64,000 bases of DNA from Shewanella sp. MBTL60-112-B2 (GCF_019655055.1 NZ_BPFA01000001.1:62001-126000), one strand, 5' to 3'; counted from the stretch's first letter, positions 18,031 to 27,925 are shown. Notes: a model not told the origin generated them from the sequence alone. Made by a program: numbers and translations.

Positions 18031-20519
18031 AATGCAATCTCAATCGGGCCACTAAATGAACTAACTGCTGGTACTTTACCTTGATACTTTTCATAGTCAA
18101 CAAGACAAGTATAAGCAGAACAAGCCTGTGCAAGCTTAGAAGTACCGATATCTAGAGTTAGGGTATTTGGGTCGCCATAACTACAGATTGCACCGATTTC
18201 AGCGCCGCCTTCTTTGCTACCGTCTTTACCAACAGGGCCATACCAGGCACCCTCTTGAATACGAATAACCCCTTTAGGGAATTTATCCGATACCACTGCG
18301 CCAGCAAGTAACTGACCACGGTCGTTAAACACGCGTACAACATCGCCTGATTTAATGCCGCGTTTCTTAGCATCTTCAGGGTTTAGGTATACAGGCTCGC
18401 GACCATTAACTGTGTAAGTTTCGCGGAACTCTTCTGATTCACACATCTGTGAATGCAAACGTTTGTCTGGGTGGCAAGACTGCATCCAAATAGGGTGCTT
18501 GTCTGAACCTGGACCACCATGGCTACGTTCTGCTTTTTCCATCCAAGTTGGGTGGCCTGGGCAGTCATCGTATTCGTAGTGGGCGATCTTACGGCTGAAG
18601 ATCTCAATCAAACCAGATGGTGTTCCAAGTGGATTGATCTCAGGGTCATCTCTAAATGCTTGATGACGAACCCAAGGCTTACCTTCACCGAAGTAAACAT
18701 ATCCTGCTTTCCAGAACTCTTCGAATTCAGGCATTTCAAACTTACCGGCATTGGCGGCTTTACAGTCGTTGTAAAGCTTCACTAACCAGTCGTGCTCGGT
18801 CATGCCGCGAGTGTATTCTTTCTCTTTGCCGAGTAGCGCAGCAAAGCGAGTGAAGATCTCGAAATCAGAAAGACTCTCAAATAACGGCTCAACCATTTTC
18901 TGCATCGCAAGCAAACCACGGTTTGCATATGCGCCATAGATGTCGATATCGTTACGTTCAAACGTCGTACAAGCAGGTAGTACGATGTCAGAGAAACGAC
19001 AGGTCGCCGTCCAGTTCATATCAATTGACACGATGCACTCAAGCTTATGGAACGCTTTCTTCATGCGGTTACGGTCTTGGTGATGGTTCCATGGGTTGTT
19101 ACCCGAGAACACCATCATCTTAATGTCTGGATAGGTGACTTTAGAGCCGTTTGAGTCAATAGTCTTGCCAGGCTCAAGGATTGAGTCAATCCAGCGTGCA
19201 ACCGGAATCGTGTTGCTTGCGCCTTTAAAGTCAGTACTGTCAAAAATTGGCTTCTGGCCGTCATCTAGGTTACGTGGGAACGCACCTGGCGCTGCTGCAC
19301 CTGAAGATGGTACACCAATACTTGAGTAATGGTGACCATAGCTAATACCGCCGCCTGGAAGACCAATTTGGCCAATCATGGTTGCAAGTACAGCTGCCAT
19401 CCAATAAGGCTGCTCACCGTGTTGTTGACGCTGAATACACCAGCCCATCAACATTTGCGTACGGTCTTTAGTCATTACCTTAGCAAGGTCGCGGATGATC
19501 TCGGCTGAAACGCCAGTGATCTCTGCAGCCCACTCAGGAGTTTTCTCTACACCGTCAGTTTCACCTTTAATGTAAGGTAAGAACTGGTCGAAACCTAAGC
19601 TATAACCTTCGATAAACGCGTTATCGTGAAGGTTCTTGTCTACCATTTCGTGAGCAATACCTAGCATTAACGCTACGTCGGTTTGCGGATTAATGTAAAG
19701 TTGCTCACAACCTAGGTATTGCTGTGTTTTCGTGACGACAGGGTCAATACTGATCACACGAATTTCGCCTTTAGCTACTTTCTCTTTTAACTGAGCAAGG
19801 TAAGCATAAGACTCGTGTGTTTCAGCGTTCCAGCCGACTTGTAGGTTCTTGTATGGATCATTCGACCATAAAATGATGGTTTTAGAATGTTCCAGAATTA
19901 ACGACCAAGAGGTACCTTGAGCGTAAACTTCGGTAGAACCTAAGATGTAAGGCAAAATGGTTTGCCCTGCACCAGTTGAATAGTCACCAATCTTCTTAAC
20001 GAAGTTACCGTGCATGCCTACAGCGCGTTGCATGTGGCTAGTGCTTGAGTGCAACTGACCTGTTGCGCGCCAACCTGTTTGCCCAGCGTGCAGCCCTGAT
20101 GGACCATACTTGGTTTGAATAAGGTCAAGCGAGTCTTTAAATAGACCTAATGCTTTGTCCCAAGTGACACGTACAAAACGGAAATCACCGCGTTGTGTGG
20201 TATCGCTTTGGTGGCCTTTTAATAAAAAGTCTAGGCGCACCATTGGGTAGCGAACACGTGATGGGTTGTAAACTAAGCCCTTAATACCGTTGATCATATC
20301 CGTTGGATACATATCGGTATCGAAAGGCTTAACTTCAGAGATCACGCCATTTTTACGCTTCATCTTGAACGCACCAAAGTGCGAACCCGTTGTAAGCCAG
20401 CCGTCAGACGCATCTGCACCAGCTGCCGCTAAAGCGTTTAGCGGTGCAAGTACTGATGATCCGCTAAGTACGACATAAGATGTTCCAACTAAGCCTTTTA
20501 GAAAGTCTCTTCTGTTCAT
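18027..20519 (-). CDS. torA: Periplasmic TMAO reductase TorA
   Basis: The catalytic molybdoenzyme of TMAO respiration, 830 residues, reducing TMAO to trimethylamine. The Tat leader has RRDFLK at residues 3-8, a hydrophobic core and an AxA-like cleavage region near 30-33. S181 in GDYSTGAGQ is the expected molybdenum ligand; it falls at position 149 after removal of a 32-residue leader, as in the Shewanella enzyme. Downstream are molybdopterin-binding segments such as [22 protein letters not shown] and [15 protein letters not shown]. No iron-sulfur cluster motif is present, as expected. It is coupled to torD and follows torC by 14 bases. Confidence 0.97.
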   Translation of the reverse strand: MNRRDFLKGLVGTSYVVLSGSSVLAPLNALAAAGADASDGWLTTGSHFGAFKMKRKNGVISEVKPFDTDMYPTDMINGIKGLVYNPSRVRYPMVRLDFLLKGHQSDTTQRGDFRFVRVTWDKALGLFKDSLDLIQTKYGPSGLHAGQTGWRATGQLHSSTSHMQRAVGMHGNFVKKIGDYSTGAGQTILPYILGSTEVYAQGTSWSLILEHSKTIILWSNDPYKNLQVGWNAETHESYAYLAQLKEKVAKGEIRVISIDPVVTKTQQYLGCEQLYINPQTDVALMLGIAHEMVDKNLHDNAFIEGYSLGFDQFLPYIKGETDGVEKTPEWAAEITGVSAEIIRDLAKVMTKDRTQMLMGWCIQRQQHGEQPYWMAAVLATMIGQIGLPGGGISYGHHYSSIGVPSSGAAAPGAFPRNLDDGQKPIFDSTDFKGASNTIPVARWIDSILEPGKTIDSNGSKVTYPDIKMMVFSGNNPWNHHQDRNRMKKAFHKLECIVSIDMNWTATCRFSDIVLPACTTFERNDIDIYGAYANRGLLAMQKMVEPLFESLSDFEIFTRFAALLGKEKEYTRGMTEHDWLVKLYNDCKAANAGKFEMPEFEEFWKAGYVYFGEGKPWVRHQAFRDDPEINPLGTPSGLIEIFSRKIAHYEYDDCPGHPTWMEKAERSHGGPGSDKHPIWMQSCHPDKRLHSQMCESEEFRETYTVNGREPVYLNPEDAKKRGIKSGDVVRVFNDRGQLLAGAVVSDKFPKGVIRIQEGAWYGPVGKDGSKEGGAEIGAICSYGDPNTLTLDIGTSKLAQACSAYTCLVDYEKYQGKVPAVSSFSGPIEIAL

Positions 20520-20533
20520 TACGCTATGTCCTA

Positions 20534-21712
20534 TTAGTGAGCTGACTTATCGAAAGTAGATGAATGCTCTTGTAAATACTTCTGTACCAAAGCTTGGGTA
20601 TCTTGATCCATGTTGACGAATGCGATCATGCCTTGGAACATACCTGGCCATGTGTTGGCATCAAAATGCGCTTCAGCTGGCTGAGTGTGACATACGCTAC
20701 ATGCAGTGCTGTATGTGCTACGAGCGTAATCCCAAAGAGGTTGAAGGTCTGTTAGCAAGTAGTCTGTATCAGTCCAGATATCTGCTTCAACTCGTTGCCA
20801 TTTAAGGCCTGTCATTGGATCTTCTTTTTCTTCGAAAGTCTTAATCACACCTTCTTCAAGCGCAGCGTCTTTAGTCAGCTGAGCTGATAGAATGTTTAAG
20901 CCAAAGTCGTAGTAGATCACGCGACCAGCACCGATTTTCTTTCTCCAGCCATCGATACCAATTTTGGCGCGATTACCTTTTACTTCTAAGATCTTAACCT
21001 TAGTTGCAATATTCAGAGTACCGGCTTCAACGTCTGTTTTTTCGTTGAAGAATAAAGGCTTGGTTAATGCTGAGAAGTAAGTTTGACCAACTTGTAAACC
21101 TGTTACACCACGGCCTACTTCAGCAATTAACTCAGGCGCACGAGCGGTACCCATTTCTGGTAGCTTGTGAGCAATACCTTTATGGCAATCAACACAGCTT
21201 TGGTCTAATTCAGCGGCGCGCTTCATTTGCTTAACAGCAAGCTTAGACATGCTGTCCCACTTCATAGACTCGTACTGGTGGCAGTTTTTACATGCTGCAG
21301 ACTTATCACGGTCAAAACGTTTCCACTCACGGCTTGCCATTTCAAGACGTTTAGCTTCGAACTTTTCAGGTGTATTAACAGTGTTGAATAACCAACCGTA
21401 TACGTCGTGAGAAGCTTCTAGCTTACGGGCGATCTTACGACCATAGTTATGTGGTACGTGACAGTCTGGGCAGGTTGCACGCACGCCTGAATGGTTTGAA
21501 AAATGTACAGTCTGCTGTAGTTCTTGGTAAGGCTTGCTTTCCATGCTGTGACAGCTGATACAGAAGGCTTCAGTGTTAGTCGCTTCAAGTGCAGTGTTAA
21601 AACCGCCCCAGAAGATGATCCCCATTAAAAATGCGGAAAGGCTAACAGCACCTAAAGTTAAGTACTTAGCTGGTTTAGTTAGTGTGCGCCAGATGTTAAG
21701 TAACCATCTCAT
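20534..21712 (-). CDS. torC: Membrane-anchored pentahaem cytochrome c TorC
   Basis: The quinol-oxidising cytochrome that feeds electrons to TorA. A single N-terminal membrane anchor spans about residues 15-38. The NapC/NirT-like part holds four CxxCH motifs (C51-H55, C81-H85, C141-H145, C173-H177), and a fifth in the C-terminal extension (C338-H342) is characteristic of TorC. In the known system the C-terminal haem domain contacts TorA. It lies between torE and torA on one transcript. Confidence 0.97.
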   Translation of the reverse strand: MRWLLNIWRTLTKPAKYLTLGAVSLSAFLMGIIFWGGFNTALEATNTEAFCISCHSMESKPYQELQQTVHFSNHSGVRATCPDCHVPHNYGRKIARKLEASHDVYGWLFNTVNTPEKFEAKRLEMASREWKRFDRDKSAACKNCHQYESMKWDSMSKLAVKQMKRAAELDQSCVDCHKGIAHKLPEMGTARAPELIAEVGRGVTGLQVGQTYFSALTKPLFFNEKTDVEAGTLNIATKVKILEVKGNRAKIGIDGWRKKIGAGRVIYYDFGLNILSAQLTKDAALEEGVIKTFEEKEDPMTGLKWQRVEADIWTDTDYLLTDLQPLWDYARSTYSTACSVCHTQPAEAHFDANTWPGMFQGMIAFVNMDQDTQALVQKYLQEHSSTFDKSAH

Positions 21713-21752
21713 AACGGCATCCTCGTAATAAATTTAAAATTAGTTATTGAAA

Positions 21753-21923
21753 TTAGTGAGACGCAACGCCACTAAATGTAAGTGATATCCAGATGATCAA
21801 GCCGTATACGCTTACAAACGTGGCGGCTAATGCTGGGAATAAAATAAAGATGATAAAGCCTAAGGCTTTTAGCTCGTCTTTTTTGCTGCTAACTTGTTCT
21901 TTTGGTGGGCATTGCTCAGTCAT
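21753..21923 (-). CDS. torE: Small membrane protein TorE
   Basis: A 56-residue protein too short for most ORF lists. It reads MTEQCPPKEQVSSKKDELKA, then one hydrophobic helix (FIIFILFPALAATFVSVY and GLIIWISLTF), ending SGVASH. This is the TorE/NapE-like type: one transmembrane helix with a cytoplasmic polar N-terminus. It is the first gene of torECAD, about 40 bases ahead of torC, as in other Shewanella. A GGAG lies about 10 bases before the ATG. Its molecular role is not established. Confidence 0.88.
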   Translation of the reverse strand: MTEQCPPKEQVSSKKDELKALGFIIFILFPALAATFVSVYGLIIWISLTFSGVASH

Positions 21924-21978
21924 GACCGTGTGCTCCAGCTAATCCATATTTTTTGATTAAGGTAAGTATAGTTAGATT

Positions 21979-22041
21979 ATGTGAATAGTGATGAGGGCTT
22001 CAATGAATGAGATAAGACAACTTATGACAAATTATGAATAG
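21979..22041 (-). promoter_or_regulatory. TorR-box-like repeats upstream of torECAD
   Basis: On the minus strand three elements resemble CTGTTCATAT: CTATTCATAA (22032-22041, 8/10), TCATTCATTG (22001-22010, only the TTCAT core) and CTATTCACAT (21979-21988, 8/10). Spacings of 31 and 22 bases are near whole helical turns. Position upstream of torE fits TorR activation. The match is weaker than upstream of the torF-like gene. Confidence 0.5.
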
Positions 22042-22133
22042 AATTCTCATCTCTATTTGATTATCGACTTTAGTTGAGTTTTTATATCAGCTTTAACAAA
22101 ACAATTAAATACTAAACAATGGATTGCGAAAAT

Positions 22134-22169
22134 AAAAAAGCACTAACAGAATCTGTTTAGTGCTTTTTT
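22134..22169. terminator. Rho-independent terminator
   Basis: AAAAAAGCACTAA / TTTAGTGCTTTTTT stem with a CAG-AAT-CTG top. On the minus strand it is well placed to end the DUF2956 transcript before the torE promoter; it is nearly symmetric. Confidence 0.88.
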
Positions 22170-22227
22170 TGACATAATTGAGGCTGAAATAATCGCCGCT
22201 AACTGGCCGTTAAAGGCCCATGGGAGA

Positions 22228-22617
22228 CTATTTGGTGAGCATGATATAAGCGATAAAGCCAATCCAGCTAATGGTTAGCAATCCCCATGCTAGGTATGGG
22301 CTGGCGGCGCGGTCCTCAATATTACTATGGTCCTGATCAGCAATATTGGCTTCACGGGCTTTAGCTCGACTTTCTTGCTTACGTGCTTTATCACGCTCTC
22401 TGGCTTTACCTTTTTGCAATTTTTTGTATTCGGCAATACCTTTTTCGATGCCTTGAGCAATTAGTTTAGTTTGCTCTTTGGTTTGCCCCGGTTTTTGAGT
22501 TGATTTGGCTACTTGCAGTGCTTCTGATTTGGTTTCATCAGAAATCACTTTTTTTGCAGCCGATGGCTTAGTGCCTGCCGGCTTTTTAGTGGTTTTTTTA
22601 GGGTTTGTTGCTGCCAT
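22228..22617 (-). CDS. DUF2956 family protein
   Basis: A 129-residue protein with a lysine-rich, low-complexity N-terminus, a highly charged helical middle (KGIAEYKKLQKGKARERDKARKQ) and one C-terminal transmembrane helix (YLAWGLLTISWIGFIAYIML). This architecture is DUF2956, widespread in Shewanella and Vibrio, of unknown function. It is a monocistronic gene bracketed by a terminator. Confidence 0.85.
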   Translation of the reverse strand: MAATNPKKTTKKPAGTKPSAAKKVISDETKSEALQVAKSTQKPGQTKEQTKLIAQGIEKGIAEYKKLQKGKARERDKARKQESRAKAREANIADQDHSNIEDRAASPYLAWGLLTISWIGFIAYIMLTK

Positions 22618-22699
22618 AAGTATATGAATGCCTAGCGAAGAATAAGCGCACTATATCAGCTCTACTTTAACTTGTGCAGTGCGCTTAAAAGATCCACTC

Positions 22700-24121
22700 T
22701 TAGCCTGCTATGGCATGAGTCCCATGCGCCAATTGGTTGCTTGTTTGTGCTGGCAGTGGGTTTTTAGCTAGAAATTCGAATAACCCGGTTTGCATATTCA
22801 CATTCCAAAAGCGTCCCGCTAAGGTGAGCGTTAAAGCTTGTGCTGAGCACTCGGCTAAACCGTTATTTTGCCATTCGATAAACAGTGGCTGCAGGTGCAT
22901 ACACATCTCAGGCGTTAATAAATTAAGCGTTAGTTTGCCACTGTCTAAACCGCGTTTGAAAATCGCATCTAAGCTAGCTGACGGGTTAGGGCTCATAAGC
23001 ATGCCTGGTACTTGAACCGGATTAAGCGCTATGGCAGAAATAGCTGTTGCCTCAGTTGAGTGCATATCATCATGGGCCTGATGCCATTGCTTTAAGTCTC
23101 GGGCGTTCATGCAGCCGTGGCCATGAATACTGCCGCCAGCTCCTGCGCCGAAAGGTAAGATCTCAATACCACTCTTGGCGAGGCTATTGTAAATGCTGCG
23201 CTCACGGCTATCTCGGCGCCAATGGCAACTTGAAAGTCGCTGCCAGTTTTGCGCTTCAAAATGATGAGCGCCGCTGGCATACATATTGGCGCGGGCTTGG
23301 CTGTCGGCTTGAAATTCACTTAAGGCGGTACCGAGTATTTTGCCTTTTTCGCGGGCATTTTCGATACGTGTGCCGCTTAAACCGATTAGCTGATATAGAT
23401 CCACGCCATGTACGCCACTGTCGATAACCGCTTGTAGATCTTGCTGCCAAACATCTAAGGTTTGGCCTGGTAGGCCAAAAATCAAATCAATGACGATACT
23501 GGCACTTGGGTGTCGGCTAAGCTGCTGTAAACGGTTAAGTAAAAAATCTTTATCGTCAAAGCGGCCAGCGGCTTGGCGCACTTGAGTGTCAAAGCTTTGT
23601 ACGCCGAATGAAAAACGGTTAAAGCCATTTGCAGTGGCGTTATGCCACTTGTCATCGTCAAAACCGTTGAGTCTGCCTTCTAGCGTGACCTCGGCATTGT
23701 CTACTAGCGGAAAACGGCTAATAGCTTCACCAAGCTGTTTAACTTCATCACTACTGATATCGGTAGGCGTACCGCCGCCCACATAAACAGTATTAAACGG
23801 CTGGCTTTGTGAAAGTGGTGTGTCGGCGGCAATATGCAGCTGTTCGGTTAAGCGCTGCATATAACGACTGATCCGCTCAGGATTGGTGCCATTTTCAAAG
23901 AAATTGCAGAAAGTGCAGCGTTTGCGGCAAAAAGGAATATGAATATACAGCGCCCGCTCAGTTGCCTGACTAGGTTGTTGCCACCATTGTTGCCATTGCT
24001 GTGGCTCAAGAAATACCGGACGGCTACCGCCTCGACCTGCATGGGGCGCACTTTTGACTTTAAATGCATGTTGCAGGGGAGCTGGGCTGGCAATGCCTGT
24101 CATGGTGGGTGTTAAAATCAT
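22700..24121 (-). CDS. hutW: Anaerobic haem-degrading radical SAM methyltransferase HutW/ChuW
   Basis: A radical SAM enzyme of the HemN-like ChuW/HutW family, 473 residues, which in the characterised homologue opens haem anaerobically and frees iron. The [4Fe-4S] ligands are C65, C69 and C72 in FCRKRCTFCNF, followed by the SAM-binding VYVGGGTPTDIS. The start is the ATG at 24121: the longer frame to 24196 would run through a perfect Fur box, which should lie in the promoter. Iron repression by Fur is therefore expected. It stands apart from the main hut cluster, about 4 kb further along. Confidence 0.9.
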   Translation of the reverse strand: MILTPTMTGIASPAPLQHAFKVKSAPHAGRGGSRPVFLEPQQWQQWWQQPSQATERALYIHIPFCRKRCTFCNFFENGTNPERISRYMQRLTEQLHIAADTPLSQSQPFNTVYVGGGTPTDISSDEVKQLGEAISRFPLVDNAEVTLEGRLNGFDDDKWHNATANGFNRFSFGVQSFDTQVRQAAGRFDDKDFLLNRLQQLSRHPSASIVIDLIFGLPGQTLDVWQQDLQAVIDSGVHGVDLYQLIGLSGTRIENAREKGKILGTALSEFQADSQARANMYASGAHHFEAQNWQRLSSCHWRRDSRERSIYNSLAKSGIEILPFGAGAGGSIHGHGCMNARDLKQWHQAHDDMHSTEATAISAIALNPVQVPGMLMSPNPSASLDAIFKRGLDSGKLTLNLLTPEMCMHLQPLFIEWQNNGLAECSAQALTLTLAGRFWNVNMQTGLFEFLAKNPLPAQTSNQLAHGTHAIAG

Positions 24122-24150
24122 CACGGCTCTCAATCTATAAAAGTTGTTTT

Positions 24151-24169
24151 GATAATGATAATTATTATC
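24151..24169. promoter_or_regulatory. Fur box of hutW
   Basis: GATAATGATAATTATTATC matches the 19-base Fur consensus at 18 positions and is almost perfectly palindromic. It lies 29 bases upstream of the hutW start. Confidence 0.92.
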
Positions 24170-24424
24170 AAATGGGTTTTTAGTGCGTTGGATCAACTAA
24201 TCCTTCTTTGCAATGTAAAGGTGAGGTTGGTAAAGCTGTCTTGTTTTTTTGGGGGGAAGCGACAGTAACTGGCAATTCCTGTTTATGTGGCTGATAGCGC
24301 TGATTTACCAGTTTGATTTGCCACTCTGACAGTCTATTTAATAGCTCAATAGATGAAGGACTTGCAACGAATTGGATTAGTCATCGCGGATATCACAATG
24401 ACATTTTAATCTGGGAAAGGAATA

Positions 24425-24456
24425 AAAAAGCCTGTGAGATCTGGCTCATAGGCTTA
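24425..24456 (-). terminator. Terminator of the PACE gene
   Basis: Read on the minus strand, AAGCCTATGAG / CTCACAGGCTT form a stem followed by a T6 tract, 19 bases after the stop of the PACE transporter gene. Confidence 0.8.
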
Positions 24457-24474
24457 TTAACAACGTAAAGTGAC

Positions 24475-24900
24475 TTAACAGCTTACAGTAGGCTGGCGAA
24501 CAATAAATGCTCTTGCGTGATCATAGGCAAGATTGTAGCTAAAGGCGTAAATCGTAATAAATACAGTAACGCCTAAGTCCATAATTAGCGCTTCTATTAT
24601 GCCAATGTTGAGTATGTATGCCATCACCGGCACGGTAAAGAATAGCAAGCCGATTTCAAATAAGCTCACGTGAATAACACGTACTTTTAATGGGCGCTTT
24701 TCTTTGTCGCCGGGTACTGCATGGTCAAATAACCAATTGAAGATAAAATTCCATGTCATTGCCATAGTTGCAACAACTATCATCATTCCTGATAAAGACA
24801 TCACCTCGTGGTCAGTGAAAACCGATAGACCAATAATCGAAAATGTCACCGCCAGCACTTCAAACAATACAGAGTGAAATACTCGCTCTATAATACTCAT
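24475..24900 (-). CDS. PACE family multidrug efflux transporter
   Basis: A four-helix inner-membrane transporter of 141 residues in the proteobacterial antimicrobial compound efflux family (AceI-like). It is built from two tandem transmembrane pairs: IERVFHSVLFEVLAVTFSI...MAMTWNFIFNWLFD and RVIHVSLFEIGLLFFTVP...TIYAFSYNLAYD. Each pair carries the conserved acidic residue in FE and the aromatic-asparagine motif. The divergent LysR gene across a 151-base gap is the usual regulator arrangement for PACE genes. Substrates (biguanides, polyamines) are known for relatives only. Confidence 0.9.
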   Translation of the reverse strand: MSIIERVFHSVLFEVLAVTFSIIGLSVFTDHEVMSLSGMMIVVATMAMTWNFIFNWLFDHAVPGDKEKRPLKVRVIHVSLFEIGLLFFTVPVMAYILNIGIIEALIMDLGVTVFITIYAFSYNLAYDHARAFIVRQPTVSC

Positions 24901-25001
24901 TGCTTACTCCAAAAAATGTCGCATGTATTAATGTCAGCCTATTAAGGCTGTAAAAGGGCGCTGATTATTACAGGTAAAACGAGTAAGCAAAGTTAGCAGT
25001 T

Positions 25002-25016
25002 ATCACGCTTCGTGAT
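25002..25016. promoter_or_regulatory. Inverted repeat in the PACE/lysR divergent region
   Basis: ATCACG-CTT-CGTGAT is a perfect 6-3-6 palindrome 35 bases before the LysR start. Size and position fit a LysR-type binding site, but the protein that binds is inferred from the divergent layout. Confidence 0.45.
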
Positions 25017-25051
25017 GGTTTGCGGCGGTAAACTTCTATTGGACAGGTATT

Positions 25052-25948
25052 ATGTATAGTTTTGAGCAGTTGAAAATCTTTGTCACAGTATGCGAAACCG
25101 GCTCTTTTTCAGCCGCTGCGCGTAAACTAAAGCGCGCCCAATCTGGGGTGAGTCAGGCGATTTCGAACTTAGAGATAGCGATTAATCAGGAGTTGTTTAG
25201 TCGCGATAAGAATACGCCGATACTGACTAATAATGGCAAAGCCTTACTGCCGATAGCCTATTCAATCCTGCATCAGCAGCAGTATTTTGATCAAAAAATA
25301 GTATCGCTTAGTCAAGAAGATGAACATGAATTGGTTATCGCAGTTGATGAAAGCTTAATGAGTAATGAGCTGCTGGCTATGTTGACTCCGTTAGCTGATA
25401 AGTATCCGGTAACCCACTTTGAGATAATTTCCGCTTCAACCTTTGATGTTGAAGAGCTGGTTCGTGATGGCAAGGCGCAAATAGGCATTGTTTACGCTGA
25501 CGGTGAGCTTAAAGTTGATATGGATTTTTTTACCCTTGGGCAAGCCAGATTTCTAACCATTGCAGCGCCTCAGCATGAGTTAGCCAAACTGCCGCTAGTG
25601 CAAGATTCTGATCTAAAGTCTTATCGTCAGTGCGTGCATCGCAGCGCCAAACAGCGCGAGCTGTGGTTTAGTTATGCGATTAGCTCGCGGCTGTGGTACG
25701 CCAATACTCATCAAATATTAATTAAGCTGGTTGAGCAAGGTGTAGGTTGGGCTGTAGTGCCTGAATCATTAGTTGAGAGCAGCATTTCAAGAGGAGACGT
25801 TGTGGCGCTGCCCGTTGCTCATGAGTATCACGGCTGGCTCACTGCAGTGGGCTGTATTGTATCTCGCAGTCACGGTTCTGGCCCTGTACTTGAAAGCGTA
25901 ATTGAGATTTTGCAGGATAAGCTTTTAACCAGTGTACAGACTAATTAA
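25052..25948 (+). CDS. LysR-family transcriptional regulator, divergent from PACE transporter
   Basis: A full-length LysR regulator of 298 residues. The N-terminal winged HTH reads FEQLKIFVTVCETGSFSAAA...AQSGVSQAISNLEIAINQELFSRDK. The C-terminal effector domain begins near residue 90, with a two-lobed periplasmic-binding fold. Divergence from the PACE gene suggests it activates that pump in response to its substrate. It converges on the YdcF gene with only 14 bases between the stops and no visible terminator there. Confidence 0.92.
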   Translation: MYSFEQLKIFVTVCETGSFSAAARKLKRAQSGVSQAISNLEIAINQELFSRDKNTPILTNNGKALLPIAYSILHQQQYFDQKIVSLSQEDEHELVIAVDESLMSNELLAMLTPLADKYPVTHFEIISASTFDVEELVRDGKAQIGIVYADGELKVDMDFFTLGQARFLTIAAPQHELAKLPLVQDSDLKSYRQCVHRSAKQRELWFSYAISSRLWYANTHQILIKLVEQGVGWAVVPESLVESSISRGDVVALPVAHEYHGWLTAVGCIVSRSHGSGPVLESVIEILQDKLLTSVQTN

Positions 25949-25962
25949 GCCGACTGATTTAG

Positions 25963-26562
25963 CTAACGAGACTCGGTTAAAGTAGCTGAAAAGCAAGTTA
26001 AGTTAGCTTTCTCTCTATCTATAACCGATAGCTCATGCTGTTTCAGTAATTGCAATTTGTCGGCACTAACAGGCGTAATGGCCTCAACATAACTTAAGTC
26101 TAAATTGGCAAATAACTGACTAAAAATAAGTTTAGCTCTAGGCATATGAAATTCTGATGTCACCACACAAAGCTCACTGCATTGCAGCTTTTCAATAATA
26201 GCTATGGCCAAGGTGGCATCTTCAAAGGTAAAGCGACTAAGAGCGATATCAGTAAATGCAGTTTCAGGCACGCCTTGGCCGATTAAGTAGCGCTGGCCAT
26301 ATACTGCGTGCGGCGTGTCAGTTTGATTAAAGTGAGCGCCAAAGCCGCCAGTTAGTAGCAACTTACTGGCTGGAGATTTCTGATATTGCTTTAGTGCCGC
26401 TTGGCAGCGCGATAGGGCAATATCAGATAAGTGACCTTGGTTATCGTTGGGCGAGCCCAGTACTATGATTACAGAATTAGCTGTTGAATTAGCCGCCTGA
26501 TAGCAACTCACTTTCGTCTTTTCCTTGTTAGCTTTAGCTTTAGTTTTATCTTTGTCGTACAA
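25963..26562 (-). CDS. YdcF/ElyC-like DUF218 family protein
   Basis: A soluble 199-residue protein with the DUF218 fold. Family marks are VIIVLGSPNDNQGHLSDIALSRCQAAL, KLLLTGGFGAHFNQTDTPHAVYG and CVVTSEFHMPRAKLIF. The N-terminal 22 residues are a lysine-rich run (KDKTKAKANKEKTK) not found in the family core. It overlaps the upstream dihydrofolate reductase-like gene by 17 bases, so the two form an operon. Relatives bind nucleotides or act on envelope precursors, but no specific function can be assigned. Confidence 0.85.
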   Translation of the reverse strand: MYDKDKTKAKANKEKTKVSCYQAANSTANSVIIVLGSPNDNQGHLSDIALSRCQAALKQYQKSPASKLLLTGGFGAHFNQTDTPHAVYGQRYLIGQGVPETAFTDIALSRFTFEDATLAIAIIEKLQCSELCVVTSEFHMPRAKLIFSQLFANLDLSYVEAITPVSADKLQLLKQHELSVIDREKANLTCFSATLTESR

Positions 26563-27079
26563 AGGTATTTTGCACTAAATGATCGAGTAAGCGCTCAGCC
26601 TTAACATGCTTAAAGTGTAGTGGTGCTACAAGCTCGCCAAATAGCAAAATACCGCCGCCGAGTAATACTGGAATGGTGGTAATAATCAGCTCATCAATTA
26701 AATCATGCTGCAACAAGCCCTGAATGGTTTTGCCGCCATCGATATAGAGCTCATGATAGCCTTGAGCATTGAGTTGCTGAATAACCTCCGGTAATGGTCC
26801 ATTAATCAAAAACACCTTATCTTCAAGTCCATCAGGCACTTGGGTTAAGGTATTACTGAGAACAAATACCGGCTTAGTGTATGGCCAATCTATACCAAAA
26901 CTGAGCACAATTTCTAGGGTATTACGTCCCATCACCAGCGCATCAATCCGTGCCATAAAGTCACCAAAGCCGAGATCTAAGCCGTCAGGATTTGGAATGT
27001 CATGCAACCAGTCAACATTGTTGTCTCTGTCAGCAATAAAGCCATCAAGGCTAGTGGCGATATAAACGATATTGGGCAT
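26546..27079 (-). CDS. Dihydrofolate reductase family protein (RibD C-terminal domain)
   Basis: A single-domain NADPH-binding reductase-like protein of 177 residues related to YyaP/YwjB and the RibD C-terminal domain. It begins NIVYIATSLDGFIADRDNNVDWL, has VMGRNTLEIVLSF, the glycine-rich LYIDGGKTIQGLLQHDLIDEL and TTIPVLLGGGILLFG. It is not the housekeeping FolA, which has a different core. The substrate is unknown. It is first of a two-gene operon with the YdcF gene. Confidence 0.88.
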   Translation of the reverse strand: MPNIVYIATSLDGFIADRDNNVDWLHDIPNPDGLDLGFGDFMARIDALVMGRNTLEIVLSFGIDWPYTKPVFVLSNTLTQVPDGLEDKVFLINGPLPEVIQQLNAQGYHELYIDGGKTIQGLLQHDLIDELIITTIPVLLGGGILLFGELVAPLHFKHVKAERLLDHLVQNTFVRQR

Positions 27080-27260
27080 AGCTATTCCTTACTTAAACAC
27101 TGCTTTTATATTAAGTGATAAGTCTAGTGGTGTGGAGCATATAGTAACTTTATAAGCTTAGCTTGAACTGATTAATATCATCTATGCAGACGATATCTTT
27201 TATACAGATCGTGTTAGCTATCTTAAGCGAGTGTTACTTGTAAAGTCGCAAAATAAAACT

Positions 27261-27279
27261 TATTCTACACTGTAGAATA
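27261..27279. promoter_or_regulatory. Perfect 19-base palindrome, probable TetR operator
   Basis: TATTCTACA-C-TGTAGAATA is an exact inverted repeat centred 34 bases upstream of the TetR start at 27304. TetR-type autoregulation is the simplest reading. The divergent reductase-YdcF operon starts about 180 bases away and may share it. Confidence 0.7.
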
Positions 27280-27303
27280 TTTGAAGTTTACCGAGACTGA
27301 TTT

Positions 27304-27858
27304 ATGACTGTCAAGCAAAAGAAGCGCGGCCGCCCGGCAAGTCACGCTGAACAATTGAGCCAAGAAGCGATAATTAACAAGGCTAAAGGCTTGATGTTAA
27401 GCGATGGAAAAATTCCAAGTATTCGGGCATTAGCCAGTGCATTATCGGTCGATGCGATGGCGATTTATCACTACTTTAAAAACAAAGATGCGCTGCTTGA
27501 AGCGATTACCACATCATTAGTGAGTGAGATTTATCAGCCTGAAAAAAGTGATGATTGGCAAGATGCTTTGATCGCGTTAAGTTGCAGTTACCTTAACTTA
27601 TTACAACAGTATTCAGGTTTGTTAGAAACCTTGTTATCTATGCAATCAAGCGGGCCTGCAGAGGTGTTTATTAATCGCTTTAGCGCGATATTAAAACCGC
27701 TGGATTTAGATGAAATACAGCAAACCGATATTTTATGTTTATTGGTGGATTACCTGCATGGTTTTGCGCTGGCTTATCGCTGTAATAATACAGTTCAGAC
27801 TTTAGATGTAGCGGCGATTAAAGGGCCGCTAACACTGATTTTTAAAGCGATAAAATAG
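27304..27858 (+). CDS. TetR/AcrR family transcriptional regulator
   Basis: A 184-residue TetR regulator. The basic start VKQKKRGRPASHAEQ is followed by the HTH: IPSIRALASALSVDAMAIYHYFKNKDALLEAI. The C-terminal domain resembles the TetR_C groups that sense hydrophobic ligands. It lies between the divergent reductase operon and the converging haem transport operon; neither is clearly its target. A perfect 19-base palindrome upstream suggests autoregulation. Confidence 0.9.
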   Translation: MTVKQKKRGRPASHAEQLSQEAIINKAKGLMLSDGKIPSIRALASALSVDAMAIYHYFKNKDALLEAITTSLVSEIYQPEKSDDWQDALIALSCSYLNLLQQYSGLLETLLSMQSSGPAEVFINRFSAILKPLDLDEIQQTDILCLLVDYLHGFALAYRCNNTVQTLDVAAIKGPLTLIFKAIK

Positions 27859-27896
27859 AAGGCTGAGCAAGGTAATAACTGTGGTAACTTTTTAGC

Positions 27897-27925
27897 AAAA
27901 GTGCCCATAAACATGAGCACTTTTT
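27897..27925. terminator. Probable terminator between tetR and hut operon
   Basis: AAAAGTGC-C-CAT / ATG-A-GCACTTTTT forms a near-complete stem with an AAAC loop, with A4 on the left and T5 on the right. It can serve both converging transcripts. Confidence 0.7.

Noticed and set aside
18383..19329. Several open frames antisense to torA and hutW
   Set aside because: They are shadows of strongly coding genes, without ribosome-binding sites or recognisable domains.
24122..24196. Longer N-terminus of HutW
   Set aside because: It would place a near-perfect Fur box inside the coding region.
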